64,000 nt of DNA from contig CAJIZV010000002.1 of NCBI GenBank assembly GCA_905181935.1, forward strand, positions 248,001-312,000, written 5' to 3'. Positions 8,289 through 17,436 of this stretch are shown piece by piece. Within the stretch, counting starts at the first letter, position 1. Every line of letters begins with the position of its first letter. The notes below the pieces were generated by a model, which ran no database searches, was not told the DNA's origin, and worked only from the letters and a program-made list of their open reading frames with translations. The DNA is from an uncultured Amylibacter sp. GTDB lineage: Bacteria; Pseudomonadota; Alphaproteobacteria; Rhodobacterales; Rhodobacteraceae. A program made the translations under genes and the position numbers.

Positions 8289-11132
8289 TTATTCAGCGGC
8301 ATCTAAGTATTCTTCCATAGGGGGGCAAGAACATATTAGGTTTTTATCGCCATATGCATTGTCCACACGGTTTACTGGTGCCCAGTATTTATCAACTCTA
8401 AATGATCCAGGTGGAAAGCATGCTTGTTCACGCGAATATGGGCGATCCCATTCGCCAACTAAGTCGCTCATTGTATGTGGAGCGTTTGAGAGAGGATTGT
8501 TATCTTTAGGGTATACTCCATCAGCAACGTCTTGAGCTTCTTTGCGAATGCCTAGCATAGCATCACAAAACCGATCTAATTCGGCCTTTGGCTCAGACTC
8601 TGTGGGCTCTACCATCAATGTACCGGATACAGGAAAAGACATTGTCGGTGCATGAAACCCACAGTCTACCAAACGTTTTGCTATATCATCTACACTTACA
8701 CCACCAATAGCTAATGGTCGGGTATCAATAATGCATTCGTGTGCTACCCGACCGGATGGGCCCTTATAAAGTACATCATATGAACCTTTGAGGCGTGTAG
8801 CTATATAATTTGCATTTAAAATTGCATACTTTGTTGCATTGGCAAGACCTTCTGACCCCATCATTAGACAATATGCCCAGGAAATAGGTAGAAGGCTTGG
8901 TGATCCGTATTGTGCGCCAGATACTGCGCCACTTGAATTTTGACTTGAGTGCCCAGGAAGATGAGGAATTAGATGTGATTTAACACCAATGGGTCCCATT
9001 CCGGGGCCACCACCTCCATGTGGTATACAAAATGTTTTGTGTAGGTTTAGATGAGAGACATCTGATCCAATTTCACCAGGCTGGGCCAAGCCGACCATGG
9101 CATTCATGTTTGCACCATCCATGTAGACTTGTCCGCCATGGTCATGAGATATTTGACAAACCTCACGAACACCTTCTTCAAATACGCCATGGGTTGAAGG
9201 GTATGTTATCATTACTGCAGCAAGATTTTTACTGTGTAATTCTGCTTTGGCTTTAAAATCAATTATATCGATATCACCATTTTCAGCTGACGCGACAGTA
9301 ACTACTTTATATCCAACCATTTGGGCACTTGCTGGGTTTGTTCCATGTGCTGACATTGGTATTAGGCATATGTTTCTATCTTCATCGCCGTTAGATTTAT
9401 GATATGCTCGAATTGTCAATAAACCGGCATATTCACCCTGTGCGCCTGAATTAGGTTGCATTGATATTGCATCGTAACCAGTTATTTCACATAATTTTTT
9501 TGATAAATCTTTAATCATTAAATCGTATCCAGCCATTTGCCTTTTAGGAGCAAATGGATGGATTTTTGAAAAGCCATCCCATGTTATAGGCATCATCTCA
9601 GCAGTAGAGTTTAATTTCATGGTGCATGAACCCAACGGAATCATTGTTCGATCTAGTGCTAAGTCACGATCAGCCAGGCGACGCATATAGCGTGTCATTT
9701 CGGCTTCTGAGCGGTTCATATGAAAGATTGAATGTTTCATATATTCTGATTTACGCGCCAAACCCTTAGGAAGGCGGTAACCGACTTCTGTTGGATGCTT
9801 ATCTGAAGATAAGCCAAAAGCGCGCCAGACGGAAACTAGCGTTTCATCAGTTGTCATTTCGTCTAGTGCAATTCCAACTTTAGTGGTTCCAACTGTGCGT
9901 AGATTAATATCTTCGTTTAACGCTGATTTAATTACTACAGACTGTAACCCACCTACGTCTACTGTTATGGTGTCAAAGAATTCATTTGGATCAATTATAA
10001 ACCCTAACTTTTCTAAACCTGCTGCCAGTTTTGCAGTTTTTAGGTGAATACGTTGGGCTATTGCCTTCAGCCCCAAGGGGCCATGGAATACAGCATACAT
10101 TGAAGCCATAACTGCTAATAATGCCTGGGCAGTACAAACATTTGACGTAGCCTTTTCACGACGAATGTGTTGCTCTCGGGTTTGCAAGGCAAGGCGATAT
10201 GCTTTGTTGCCATGGCTGTCGATTGATACACCTACTATTCGTCCAGGCATATTACGCTTAAATGCGTCGCGAGTAGCCATATATGCTGCATGAGGCCCAC
10301 CATTGCCTAGAGGAACTCCAAAGCGCTGTGTATTTCCAACGACAACGTCTGCTCCCATTGCGCCAGGCTCTTTTAGTAAAGTAAGTGCCATTAAATCTGC
10401 AGCCATAATGGCAATTGCTTTTGATGAATGTAATTTTTCTATTATAAGAGAAAAATCTTGAATATGACCGTGAGTTCCAGGATATTGAAATATCGCTCCA
10501 AAAACATCATCTGCATTTAATTCATTTGGATTACCTATTAATAATTTAATTCCTAATGGTTCTGCACGCGTACGCATTAAATCTATATTTTGTGGATGAC
10601 AGGCTTCATCAATGAAAAATGTAATAGCTTTAGATTTAGCGACACGTTGCGCCATTGTCATAGCTTCTGCGCACGCAGTTGCTTCATCTAATAAAGAAGC
10701 ATTGGCCACTTCTAGTCCGGTTAGATCAATAATCATAGTTTGAAAGTTTAATAAAGCTTCTAAACGGCCTTGTGAAATTTCAGGTTGATATGGAGTATAA
10801 GCTGTATACCAGGCTGGATTTTCAAGAATATTTCTTTGAATTGCTGGGGGTGTAAAAGTATCATGATAACCTTGGCCTATCAATGATGTCACCACACGGT
10901 TCATTTTACTAACATCTTTCATATAGCTTAATAGCTCAGATTCAGACATTCCTGCCGCATACTCTAATGGTTTTTTTTGCCGAATATCTTCAGGTAATGT
11001 TTGTGCTACAAGATCGTCTAGATCTTTTGCTCCAATAACTTTTAACATTTTAGCTGTTTCAGCAGGTGAGGGGCCTATATGACGGCGATTGGCAAAATCA
11101 TATGGTTTGTAGTCAGTTAAATCGTAATTCAT
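8289..11132 (-). CDS. gcvP: Glycine dehydrogenase (decarboxylating), P-protein
   Basis: PLP-dependent P-protein of the glycine cleavage system; it decarboxylates glycine and loads the aminomethyl group on the lipoyl arm of GcvH. It has 947 residues in a single chain (homodimer type with N- and C-terminal halves of fold type I). Motifs include RRHIGPS at the N-terminus, a glycine-rich loop region, [20 protein letters not shown] (PLP-binding Lys in the C-terminal half) and [13 protein letters not shown] near the end. It is third in gcvT-gcvH-gcvP, 17 bases after gcvH, and under riboswitch control from upstream of gcvT. Confidence 0.98.
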   Translation of the reverse strand: MNYDLTDYKPYDFANRRHIGPSPAETAKMLKVIGAKDLDDLVAQTLPEDIRQKKPLEYAAGMSESELLSYMKDVSKMNRVVTSLIGQGYHDTFTPPAIQRNILENPAWYTAYTPYQPEISQGRLEALLNFQTMIIDLTGLEVANASLLDEATACAEAMTMAQRVAKSKAITFFIDEACHPQNIDLMRTRAEPLGIKLLIGNPNELNADDVFGAIFQYPGTHGHIQDFSLIIEKLHSSKAIAIMAADLMALTLLKEPGAMGADVVVGNTQRFGVPLGNGGPHAAYMATRDAFKRNMPGRIVGVSIDSHGNKAYRLALQTREQHIRREKATSNVCTAQALLAVMASMYAVFHGPLGLKAIAQRIHLKTAKLAAGLEKLGFIIDPNEFFDTITVDVGGLQSVVIKSALNEDINLRTVGTTKVGIALDEMTTDETLVSVWRAFGLSSDKHPTEVGYRLPKGLARKSEYMKHSIFHMNRSEAEMTRYMRRLADRDLALDRTMIPLGSCTMKLNSTAEMMPITWDGFSKIHPFAPKRQMAGYDLMIKDLSKKLCEITGYDAISMQPNSGAQGEYAGLLTIRAYHKSNGDEDRNICLIPMSAHGTNPASAQMVGYKVVTVASAENGDIDIIDFKAKAELHSKNLAAVMITYPSTHGVFEEGVREVCQISHDHGGQVYMDGANMNAMVGLAQPGEIGSDVSHLNLHKTFCIPHGGGGPGMGPIGVKSHLIPHLPGHSSQNSSGAVSGAQYGSPSLLPISWAYCLMMGSEGLANATKYAILNANYIATRLKGSYDVLYKGPSGRVAHECIIDTRPLAIGGVSVDDIAKRLVDCGFHAPTMSFPVSGTLMVEPTESEPKAELDRFCDAMLGIRKEAQDVADGVYPKDNNPLSNAPHTMSDLVGEWDRPYSREQACFPPGSFRVDKYWAPVNRVDNAYGDKNLICSCPPMEEYLDAAE

Positions 11133-11149
11133 ATCTTAGACTCCATTGT

Positions 11150-11509
11150 TTAGCCAATTAATTCTTTATAAGCATCTTCATCCATTAGGTCATCCATCTC
11201 AGATGGATCAGTTAATTTCATCTTAAAAAACCATGCTACACCTAATGGATCTTCATTTACTAACTCAGGTTTATCAGTCAAAGTTGTATTTATTTCAATA
11301 ATTTCACCATCCAAAGGGGCTGTTATATCTGATGCAGCTTTTACGCTTTCAATTACTACAATTTCATCACCTTTTGAAACAGAAATACCTACCTCTGGAA
11401 GTTCAACAAAAACTAAGTCTCCTAAGGCCTCAGCTGCGTGTTCCGTAATGCCTACAATAACGTGATCATCTTCGATTACTAACCATTCGTGCTCTTCTGT
11501 AAATTTCAT
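11150..11509 (-). CDS. gcvH: Glycine cleavage system H protein
   Basis: 119-residue lipoyl carrier that shuttles the aminomethyl group between the P, T and L proteins. The biotinyl/lipoyl-like beta-barrel is recognisable. The lipoylated lysine is Lys57 in [10 protein letters not shown], and [12 protein letters not shown] and [13 protein letters not shown] are the other family signatures. It sits 17 bases downstream of gcvT and 17 upstream of gcvP. The dihydrolipoamide dehydrogenase partner is not in the window. Confidence 0.97.
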   Translation of the reverse strand: MKFTEEHEWLVIEDDHVIVGITEHAAEALGDLVFVELPEVGISVSKGDEIVVIESVKAASDITAPLDGEIIEINTTLTDKPELVNEDPLGVAWFFKMKLTDPSEMDDLMDEDAYKELIG

Positions 11510-11526
11510 TTTTATCCCCTATTTGA

Positions 11527-12657
11527 TTAACGTTTAAAGTTTGGTGGCTTGAAAGGTAGGGCTATTATTGTAGCTTCCATTCGCTTGCCACGAATTTCAG
11601 CAAAAACAGTTGTACCAACCTCTGAAAATTCTGTATTTATGTAGCCCATCGAAATTGCGTGTTGAACGGTTGGCCCAAATCCACCTGATGTAATTACTCC
11701 AATTGAAGTTTCGGCTGTTTCAGTAAGGAATATTTTTATACCTTCTCGCATTGGAGCTCGTCCAGCAGGTCTTAAGCCAACTCGTTTACGATCTGCACCT
11801 TGTTCAATTTCGTTCAGAATACGATCTGCTCCATTAAATTTACCGGCGCGTTCACCACCATAGCGCCGTACTTTCTGGATTGCCCACGTTAATGCGCTTT
11901 CCGATGGTGTCGTTGTCGTATCAATATCATGCCCATAAAGACATAAACCGGCTTCAAGACGTAAACTATCCCGAGCTCCTAAACCAATAAGTTCTACTGC
12001 ATCGAATGCAATTAATGCATTAGCTAGCTCTACAACACTTTCGTTTGGAACTGACATTTCGTAGCCGTCTTCTCCCGTATAACCTGACCGAGATATCCAA
12101 ACCGAAGCGCCTAATATATTTGCTACAATTGTATCCATAAAGCGCATTCCTACAACATCAGGTGAAAAAGTAGATAATACGGCTTCAGCAGAAGGACCTT
12201 GAAGCGCAATTAATGCACGATCAGTAACTGTTTCAATGATACAATCATTTTTTAGGTTTTTCAGCAGATGATTAATATCATTTTCCTTACATCCAGCGTT
12301 AACAACCATAAATAAATGATCGCCTTGGTTTGCAACCATTAAATCATCTAAAATCCCACCATTATCATTTGTAAAAAAACCATATCTTTGGCGATTTTCT
12401 TTTAGTCCAACAATGTCGATAGGAATTAATTTTTCTAAAGCCAAAGCCGCATCTGAAATATTCCCTGATTTGGGGCGTATAATTACTTGTCCCATATGAC
12501 TTACATCAAATAAGCCAGCTAATTTACGTGTTTGAATATGTTCTTTCATTACACCTAATTGATATTGCACTGGCATTTCATAACCAGCGAAAGGTACCAT
12601 CTTAGCGCCTAAAGCAACGTGTAAGTCATAAAGTGGAGTTCGCTTTAATTCAGCCAT
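11527..12657 (-). CDS. gcvT: Aminomethyltransferase, glycine cleavage T protein
   Basis: T protein transfers the methylene group from aminomethyl-GcvH to tetrahydrofolate and releases ammonia. It starts MAELKRTPLYDLH and is 376 residues long. The frame stays open for 25 more codons upstream, but that part lies inside the riboswitch expression region. I chose the ATG at 12655-12657, which has a GAGG ribosome-binding site. Family motifs: PFAGYEMPVQY, LFDVSHMGQ, RSGYTGEDGYE, GLGARDSLRLEAGLCLYG (folate-binding region) and VGVITSGGFGPT-like ITSGGFGPT. First gene of gcvTHP. Confidence 0.96.
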   Translation of the reverse strand: MAELKRTPLYDLHVALGAKMVPFAGYEMPVQYQLGVMKEHIQTRKLAGLFDVSHMGQVIIRPKSGNISDAALALEKLIPIDIVGLKENRQRYGFFTNDNGGILDDLMVANQGDHLFMVVNAGCKENDINHLLKNLKNDCIIETVTDRALIALQGPSAEAVLSTFSPDVVGMRFMDTIVANILGASVWISRSGYTGEDGYEMSVPNESVVELANALIAFDAVELIGLGARDSLRLEAGLCLYGHDIDTTTTPSESALTWAIQKVRRYGGERAGKFNGADRILNEIEQGADRKRVGLRPAGRAPMREGIKIFLTETAETSIGVITSGGFGPTVQHAISMGYINTEFSEVGTTVFAEIRGKRMEATIIALPFKPPNFKR

Positions 12658-12666
12658 TTTAACCTC

Positions 12667-12876
12667 ATTTTTTGGCTGATAAATCAGCACCGTGAAGGCA
12701 GAGTAATCTACCAATGGTGCCTCCTCTGTCATGGATGCCTGAGATCGCTATCCCTTCGGCGGACACAAACGTGCCTCTCTCCAGAGTTTTTTATCGAATT
12801 CGGTCCTTTTGCCTGAGAGTTTCCGAGGCGGTTGCTCCTTCGGCCCTGAAAGTCAGTGTCTCCCAGATTCGATAAA
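12667..12876 (-). promoter_or_regulatory. Tandem glycine riboswitch upstream of gcvT
   Basis: Read on the minus strand, two glycine aptamers follow each other. Aptamer 1 is closed by a perfect P1 stem, TTTATCGAAT (12867-12876) with ATTCGATAAA (12790-12799). It holds the signatures GCCGAAGGAGCAA and CTCTCAGGCAAAAGGACCG. Aptamer 2 (about 12721-12788) is closed by CTCTG/CAGAG and holds CCGCCGAAGGGATA and CTCAGGCA. Behind it, GCACC and GGTGC can pair with each other. GGTGC also overlaps a second hairpin, GCTGAT-TT-ATCAGC (12675-12688), just before the gcvT ribosome-binding site. This looks like a switch. In known cases glycine binding turns gcv expression on. Confidence 0.93.
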
Positions 12877-12972
12877 TTCTTAATAAGTGTCTTTTTTAAG
12901 TAAAGCAACTTTTTTATAAATTGAAAATTAATATATTTTTAATAAGTTAAAATAACTAAGAATTAAATACCA

Positions 12973-13031
12973 AAGGTTATATTGTCTATTTGTTAGCTAC
13001 TAGAAGGTTATACTGTTCTATTTGTTAGCTA
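12973..13031. repeat. Two direct repeats upstream of the amino acid ABC operon
   Basis: A 27-base unit at 12973-12999 (AAGGTTATATTGTCTATTTG then TTAGCTA) recurs at 13004-13031 with one substitution and one inserted T. The repeats start 31 bp apart, about three helical turns. They lie 69-127 bp before the GTG start of the ATP-binding gene at 13100, in the space it shares with the divergent gcv operon. A shorter AAGGTAT follows at 13040. The spacing suits a pair of protein-binding sites, but no regulator is encoded nearby. Confidence 0.7.
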
Positions 13032-13099
13032 TCAAAGAGAAGGTATTGACCTCAACTATGTTTCTGGGACTAAGTTGCATTACATTTTAGGGAATTATT

Positions 13100-13873
13100 G
13101 TGGAAAAGATAGATTATACATTAATTGCAGATGATATTCATAAAAGCTTTGGCTCTTTACACGTACTTAAAGGTCTTTCACTAAAAGCTAAAAAAGGTGA
13201 TGTCGTTTCAATCATTGGAAGTTCTGGATCGGGAAAAAGTACATTTTTACGATGCATTAATTTTTTAGAAACACCTGACCAAGGCCGCATTATTCTAGAT
13301 GGTGAAGAAGTGATTGTTTCAACTAATAGTAAAGGCAAATCTTTAGGTGCCGATCCTAAACAAATACAACGATTACGTAGTCAACTTGGAATGGTATTTC
13401 AGGGGTTTAATCTTTGGGCACATATGACAGTTTTGCAAAATGTTATTGAGGGTCCAATTCAGGTGCAAAAGATAGATCGTGAGGAAGCAGAATATCGCGC
13501 TATTAATTATCTTACCAAAGTTGGAATTGGTGATAAGATAAATTCATATCCAAGCCAATTATCAGGTGGTCAGCAACAACGAGTCGCGATTGCTCGCGCT
13601 TTAGCAATGGAGCCAAAGGCGTTACTATTTGATGAGCCTACCAGTGCATTAGATCCTGAATTGGTTGGTGAAGTTTTGCGGGTAATGAAAGATTTGGCCC
13701 AAGAGGGCCGAACGATGATCGTGGTGACACATGAAATGGGATTTGCCAGAGAGGTAAGTGATCAAATTATGTTTTTGCATCATGGTATGGTAGAAGAAAA
13801 AGGGACGCCTACCGAGGTGTTTGAAAATGCAAAATCCGAACGTTGCCGAGAGTTTTTGGCAAGTTCTTTATAG
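13100..13873 (+). CDS. Polar amino acid ABC transporter, ATP-binding protein (HisP/GlnQ type)
   Basis: Cytoplasmic ATPase of a polar amino acid importer, 257 residues. Walker A GSSGSGKST (near 40), Q-loop in GMVFQGFNLW, ABC signature LSGGQQQR, Walker B ALLFDEPTSALD and H-loop VTHEMGF are all intact. The longer stretch between Walker A and the Q-loop (about 80-95) is typical of HisP-type proteins for basic amino acids, histidine or opines. The start is GTG at 13100 behind an AGGGA ribosome-binding site. It is the first gene of an operon with a binding protein and two permeases. Confidence 0.93.
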   Translation: MEKIDYTLIADDIHKSFGSLHVLKGLSLKAKKGDVVSIIGSSGSGKSTFLRCINFLETPDQGRIILDGEEVIVSTNSKGKSLGADPKQIQRLRSQLGMVFQGFNLWAHMTVLQNVIEGPIQVQKIDREEAEYRAINYLTKVGIGDKINSYPSQLSGGQQQRVAIARALAMEPKALLFDEPTSALDPELVGEVLRVMKDLAQEGRTMIVVTHEMGFAREVSDQIMFLHHGMVEEKGTPTEVFENAKSERCREFLASSL

Positions 13874-13892
13874 TCAGAATAAGGAGAAAATG

Positions 13893-14630
13893 ATGACTTT
13901 TAATAAACTACTAACTGGTGCAGCTTTAATTGCTACCTTTGCAACATCTGCTGTTGCTGAAAATAAAACTATCCGCATGGGTACTGAAGGTGCATATGCA
14001 CCATACAACTTTATAAACGATAGTGGTGAAGTTGATGGCTTTGAGAAGGATGTTGGTGATGAATTATGTAAACGGGCAAACTTAACATGTACTTGGGTTG
14101 TAAACGAATGGGATACAATTATTCCAAATCTTATTTCTAGCAACTATGATACGATTATTGCTGGCATGTCTATCACTGATGAACGTGATGAAGTAATCGA
14201 TTTTACTGCAGAATACTTTCCAGCCGACCCTTCAACATATGTAGCATTAGCTGGTGCATCTGATGATGCTATAAATGGTATTGTTGCCGCTCAAACATCA
14301 ACAATCCAAGCTGCTCACGTTGCTGGTACAAGTGCAACAGTTGTTGAATTTGCAACACCTGAAGAGACAGTTGCAGCAGTACGTAACGGTGAAGCTGACG
14401 CAGTTTTAGCTGATGCAGCGTATTTGTCTGATATTGTTAAAGCATCAAATGGCGCTTTAGCCTTTGTTGGTAAACCTGTTGCTATCGGCGGTGGTATTGG
14501 AATGGGTATTCGTGAAAGTGATGGTGAACTAAAAGCTACGATGAATAAAGCTATTGCATCTATGAAAGCTGATGGATCATTAGCAAAATTAATTGCTAAG
14601 TGGTTTGATGGTCGTTCAGTCGAGTATTAA
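13893..14630 (+). CDS. Periplasmic polar amino acid-binding protein
   Basis: Family 3 solute-binding protein (HisJ/ArgT/LAO type) for the same ABC importer. It has a signal peptide, MTFNKLLTGAALIATF to an AVA-E cleavage site, and the mature part begins KTIRMGTEGAYAPYNF, the usual family opening. Further on are GFEKDVGDELCKR and IIAGMSITDERDEVIDFT. Two ATGs are adjacent (13890 and 13893). The AAGGAG at 13881-13886 is better spaced for the second, giving 245 residues. Substrate is uncertain; basic amino acids or histidine are the best guess. A strong stem-loop follows at once. Confidence 0.92.
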   Translation: MTFNKLLTGAALIATFATSAVAENKTIRMGTEGAYAPYNFINDSGEVDGFEKDVGDELCKRANLTCTWVVNEWDTIIPNLISSNYDTIIAGMSITDERDEVIDFTAEYFPADPSTYVALAGASDDAINGIVAAQTSTIQAAHVAGTSATVVEFATPEETVAAVRNGEADAVLADAAYLSDIVKASNGALAFVGKPVAIGGGIGMGIRESDGELKATMNKAIASMKADGSLAKLIAKWFDGRSVEY

Positions 14631-14638
14631 ATTTTTAA

Positions 14639-14662
14639 GGCGCCCTGTTAGGGCGCCTTTTT
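14639..14662 (+). terminator. GC-rich stem-loop with T-tract inside the ABC operon
   Basis: GGCGCCC-TGTTA-GGGCGCC followed by TTTTT is a textbook rho-independent terminator. It lies between the binding-protein gene and the first permease gene of the same operon. Partial read-through would give more binding protein than permease, and the hairpin would also protect the 3' end of the short transcript. Confidence 0.9.
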
Positions 14663-14679
14663 ATTTTAAGGGAACCTAA

Positions 14680-15543
14680 ATGTTTGATTTCTGTACGGAT
14701 CCTAATGCATTAGAAAGCTTCAGTTGGTGGAGTTGTTACCTGACAACTGGTAAACATATTAATTTTTATATTAGCTTTTTCGTCGTATTTGCATTATTGA
14801 TAGTTACTGTTCCTCTCATCTTAATTTTTGCCTTTGCTGGAGCCCTTTTGCGGCAATCCAAAATTTTACCTCTTAGATGGATTGGAGTAATTTATACTTC
14901 AATGGTTCGGGGTGTGCCTGATATCATATTTTTCTTATTTGTTCCCATCGCATTAGATCAGGGAATAGAATATTTGCGCCACAAAGCAAAATGTTCTGAC
15001 TGGACTGAAACTATTCGACAAGGAAATGATTTTGTTGTTTGCCAGGCTGCTAAAATGCCTGTTGGTTCATCTGCCCAATGGATTCATGAAACCTATGGAT
15101 TTTTTCTTGCTGCATTTGCATTTTCTATAGTTTTTGGAGCTTTTGCTGCTAACACTATTTATGGAGCCTTAAACTCAGTTCCAAATGCGCAGTTAGAAAC
15201 TGGTTCTGCATATGGAATGACACAGCGTCAGGTATTTATGCGCATACAATTACCACAAATGTGGACCTATGCTTTACCAGGCTTATCAAATTTATGGATG
15301 ATATTAGTTAAAGCAACACCATTATTATTTTTACTGGGGGTTGAGGATATTGTCTATTACGCAAAAGAATTAGGTGGAACTAAAACTGCAAGATTTACAT
15401 ATCCTCATGCTGATTGGCGATTAGGATATTTTATTGTATTATTAATTTTTTACCTTGGATTATCTTGGGTTAGTGAAAAGTTTTTTGATCACTTAACCTC
15501 AAAAGTTTCTAAGGGACAGGCAACGTTAAGTGGGTCTTCATGA
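14680..15543 (+). CDS. Polar amino acid ABC transporter permease 1
   Basis: Inner-membrane subunit of the importer, 287 residues with several hydrophobic segments: about 28-55, then from about 140 to the C-terminus. The HisMQ-type loop is recognisable: GAFAANTIYGALNSVPNAQLETGSAYGM, where permeases contact the ATPase. A polar insertion between the first helices (about residues 85-120) contains a few cysteines and is longer than in HisQ. The stop overlaps the next permease start by four bases (ATGA), so the pair is translationally coupled. Confidence 0.88.
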   Translation: MFDFCTDPNALESFSWWSCYLTTGKHINFYISFFVVFALLIVTVPLILIFAFAGALLRQSKILPLRWIGVIYTSMVRGVPDIIFFLFVPIALDQGIEYLRHKAKCSDWTETIRQGNDFVVCQAAKMPVGSSAQWIHETYGFFLAAFAFSIVFGAFAANTIYGALNSVPNAQLETGSAYGMTQRQVFMRIQLPQMWTYALPGLSNLWMILVKATPLLFLLGVEDIVYYAKELGGTKTARFTYPHADWRLGYFIVLLIFYLGLSWVSEKFFDHLTSKVSKGQATLSGSS

Positions 15544-16340
15544 ATTGTTGGCAAACATTAACAGATTATGGACTTCGTTCGATTGGTATTGGTGAACGCA
15601 GCTTACCTAAAACAGATATAAATATCTGTGACCAAATTGTTTTAATTGGCTCTGGTATGATTTGGAATGTATATTTTGCGGCCATAGCACTAATTTTAGG
15701 TTTTTTTGCGGCTACTAGCTTGGCTTTTGCTCGAAATAGTTCACTTTCCTTGGTTCGAATTCCTGCATCAGTTTTCATTTTTATAATGAGAGGGTCACCA
15801 TTATTTATTCAATTTTTTATTGTTTATGAAACTTTTGTATTACTGCCTAAATTTGGGTGGAACTTAAATTTTGGAATCATTGAAATAACACTTGAAACGA
15901 GATGGCTAACGCGAGCATGGCTTGGCGCTCTGCTCGTTTTATTTCTCAATACTACTGCATACAGTGCGCAAATATTCTATGGAGCTTTAAGGTCTGTTCC
16001 TCTTGGTGATATAGAGGCAGGGCGTGCACTTGGTTTGTCTGAGCGCCAAATTAATAAACGCATTATATGGCCTACAATGTTAAGGCTTGCATGGTCGTCA
16101 TATACAAATGAAGCTATATTTTTGTTCCATGCAACAGCATTAGTATTTTTCTCAAGTTTTCCGGCATGGCAACAAAAAGGAGATGCATTGTATTATGCTA
16201 GTTATTTTGCGGATAAAACGTTTAACCCGTTTGTTCCATATCCAATAATTGCTGGATACTTTATATTATTTACACTTTTCATTATAATTATATTTGGCTT
16301 AATTAATAAAAAATTAAATCGTCATATAACTAAAAATTAA
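15540..16340 (+). CDS. Polar amino acid ABC transporter permease 2
   Basis: Second permease, 266 residues. Hydrophobic segments cover about 35-60, 75-100, 120-145, 190-215 and 230-258. The EAA-like loop is LRSVPLGDIEAGRALGLSERQINKRI in outline. It is translated through a 4-base overlap with permease 1. Its stop codon overlaps the convergent stop of the LacI-type regulator by four bases (16337-16340), leaving no room for a separate terminator. Confidence 0.88.
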   Translation: MNCWQTLTDYGLRSIGIGERSLPKTDINICDQIVLIGSGMIWNVYFAAIALILGFFAATSLAFARNSSLSLVRIPASVFIFIMRGSPLFIQFFIVYETFVLLPKFGWNLNFGIIEITLETRWLTRAWLGALLVLFLNTTAYSAQIFYGALRSVPLGDIEAGRALGLSERQINKRIIWPTMLRLAWSSYTNEAIFLFHATALVFFSSFPAWQQKGDALYYASYFADKTFNPFVPYPIIAGYFILFTLFIIIIFGLINKKLNRHITKN

Positions 16341-17356
16341 ATACTTTTAGTACTTTCACGGCTTTTTACTTCTACTGATACTTTAATACGAGTTGGGTCG
16401 GCTTCTCGATCACCATTGATACGATCTAATAAAACTAATGCTGCTTTCGTGCCAACTTTCTTTGGACGCATCCTCACAGTGGTGATGCTTGGGAAGGATG
16501 ATGCAGAGCTTGAAAAGTCTCCAATTCCAGTGACTGATATATCATTTGGAACATTTAAACCTTTAGCCTGAGCTGCATATATAAAACCCTGAGCAATTAC
16601 ATCATTACCGGTAATTACAGCTGTTGGACATGGGTATTTTTCAAACATTTTAGCAGCGCTGTCTCTTGCATCCTGAACTGAATATGCAGTTTCAACCTGC
16701 CAATAATCTGGTACCTCAATAAAATTTTCTGTTAAATATTTAAGTACTCCATTTTTTCTGTCTCTTGCACGATCATTTTCTTTTACATTAGGAAATGCTA
16801 CAGCAATTTGACTATGTCCAATATTGATAATATGTTTAGCAATGGCTCGTCCTGCTTGGTCATTTTCACCACCTACACAAGAAATCTTTGAATTCCGCTT
16901 GTAACTCCACATTGACACTACCGGGACACTTCGCCTTTCCAACAGATTGTATGTATCTTTAGAGTGGTCATGCCCAATTAAGGCGACACCCTCTACACGA
17001 TGCTCTAATAAGCTGCGAAGTAGCGCATATTCATCATTTAAATCATAGCCATGTGTTGTAACCAACATGGTGAAGCCATGTTTCCTTATTTCATCTGAAA
17101 ATGCCTGAATAAGATTGGAAAAAATAGCATTATCTAGTGTGGGAACAATTAACCCAACAGTACCGCTTCGCTTTCCTTGAATGGCTTGTGCTGCTCTATT
17201 TCTAATATAGCCAGTTTGTAAAATAGCTTTTTCTATTCGCTTGCGTGTACTTGCTAGAACTTTTTTTGGGTGATTAAATGAACGCGATACTGTTGCTGGA
17301 GAAACTCCTGCATGTATTGCTACATCAATAATATCAACATTTGTTTTATGTTTCAT
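16337..17356 (-). CDS. LacI-family transcriptional regulator of the tct-sau genes
   Basis: DNA-binding helix-turn-helix at the N-terminus (VDIIDVAIHAGVSPATVSRSFN), then the LacI hinge (RNRAAQAIQGKRSGTVGLI) and a periplasmic-binding-protein-like effector domain ending near residue 340. It is divergent from tctA, and a perfect-centre LacI-type operator lies between them, so it very probably represses the tctABC-sauS-sauT genes and itself. Start choice: an ATG at 17371 lies only five bases from the operator. The ATG at 17356 is just 6-7 bases downstream of a TATAAT at 17363-17368, which would give a leaderless message. Neither has a Shine-Dalgarno sequence. The effector is unknown; the pathway substrate or its CoA ester is likely. 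Confidence 0.88.
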   Translation of the reverse strand: MKHKTNVDIIDVAIHAGVSPATVSRSFNHPKKVLASTRKRIEKAILQTGYIRNRAAQAIQGKRSGTVGLIVPTLDNAIFSNLIQAFSDEIRKHGFTMLVTTHGYDLNDEYALLRSLLEHRVEGVALIGHDHSKDTYNLLERRSVPVVSMWSYKRNSKISCVGGENDQAGRAIAKHIINIGHSQIAVAFPNVKENDRARDRKNGVLKYLTENFIEVPDYWQVETAYSVQDARDSAAKMFEKYPCPTAVITGNDVIAQGFIYAAQAKGLNVPNDISVTGIGDFSSSASSFPSITTVRMRPKKVGTKAALVLLDRINGDREADPTRIKVSVEVKSRESTKSI

Positions 17357-17375
17357 AATTTTATTATACATTAAA

Positions 17376-17389
17376 TGAAAACGTTTGCA
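17376..17389. promoter_or_regulatory. LacI-type operator between the regulator and tctA
   Basis: TGAAAACGTTTGCA matches the LacI/GalR-family palindrome with a central CG and differs from perfect symmetry at one pair. It lies 61-48 bp before the tctA start and directly upstream of the regulator gene, and would overlap the -35 to spacer region of the regulator's TATAAT promoter. Confidence 0.75.
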
Positions 17390-17436
17390 TTACTATTTTC
17401 ATTAGATAAAAAAGAATCATATAGGGAGTATGCTTT

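Noticed and set aside
12658..12732. Longer N-terminus for GcvT
   Set aside because: The added codons lie inside the glycine riboswitch platform and match no GcvT; the internal ATG has a ribosome-binding site and the family start.
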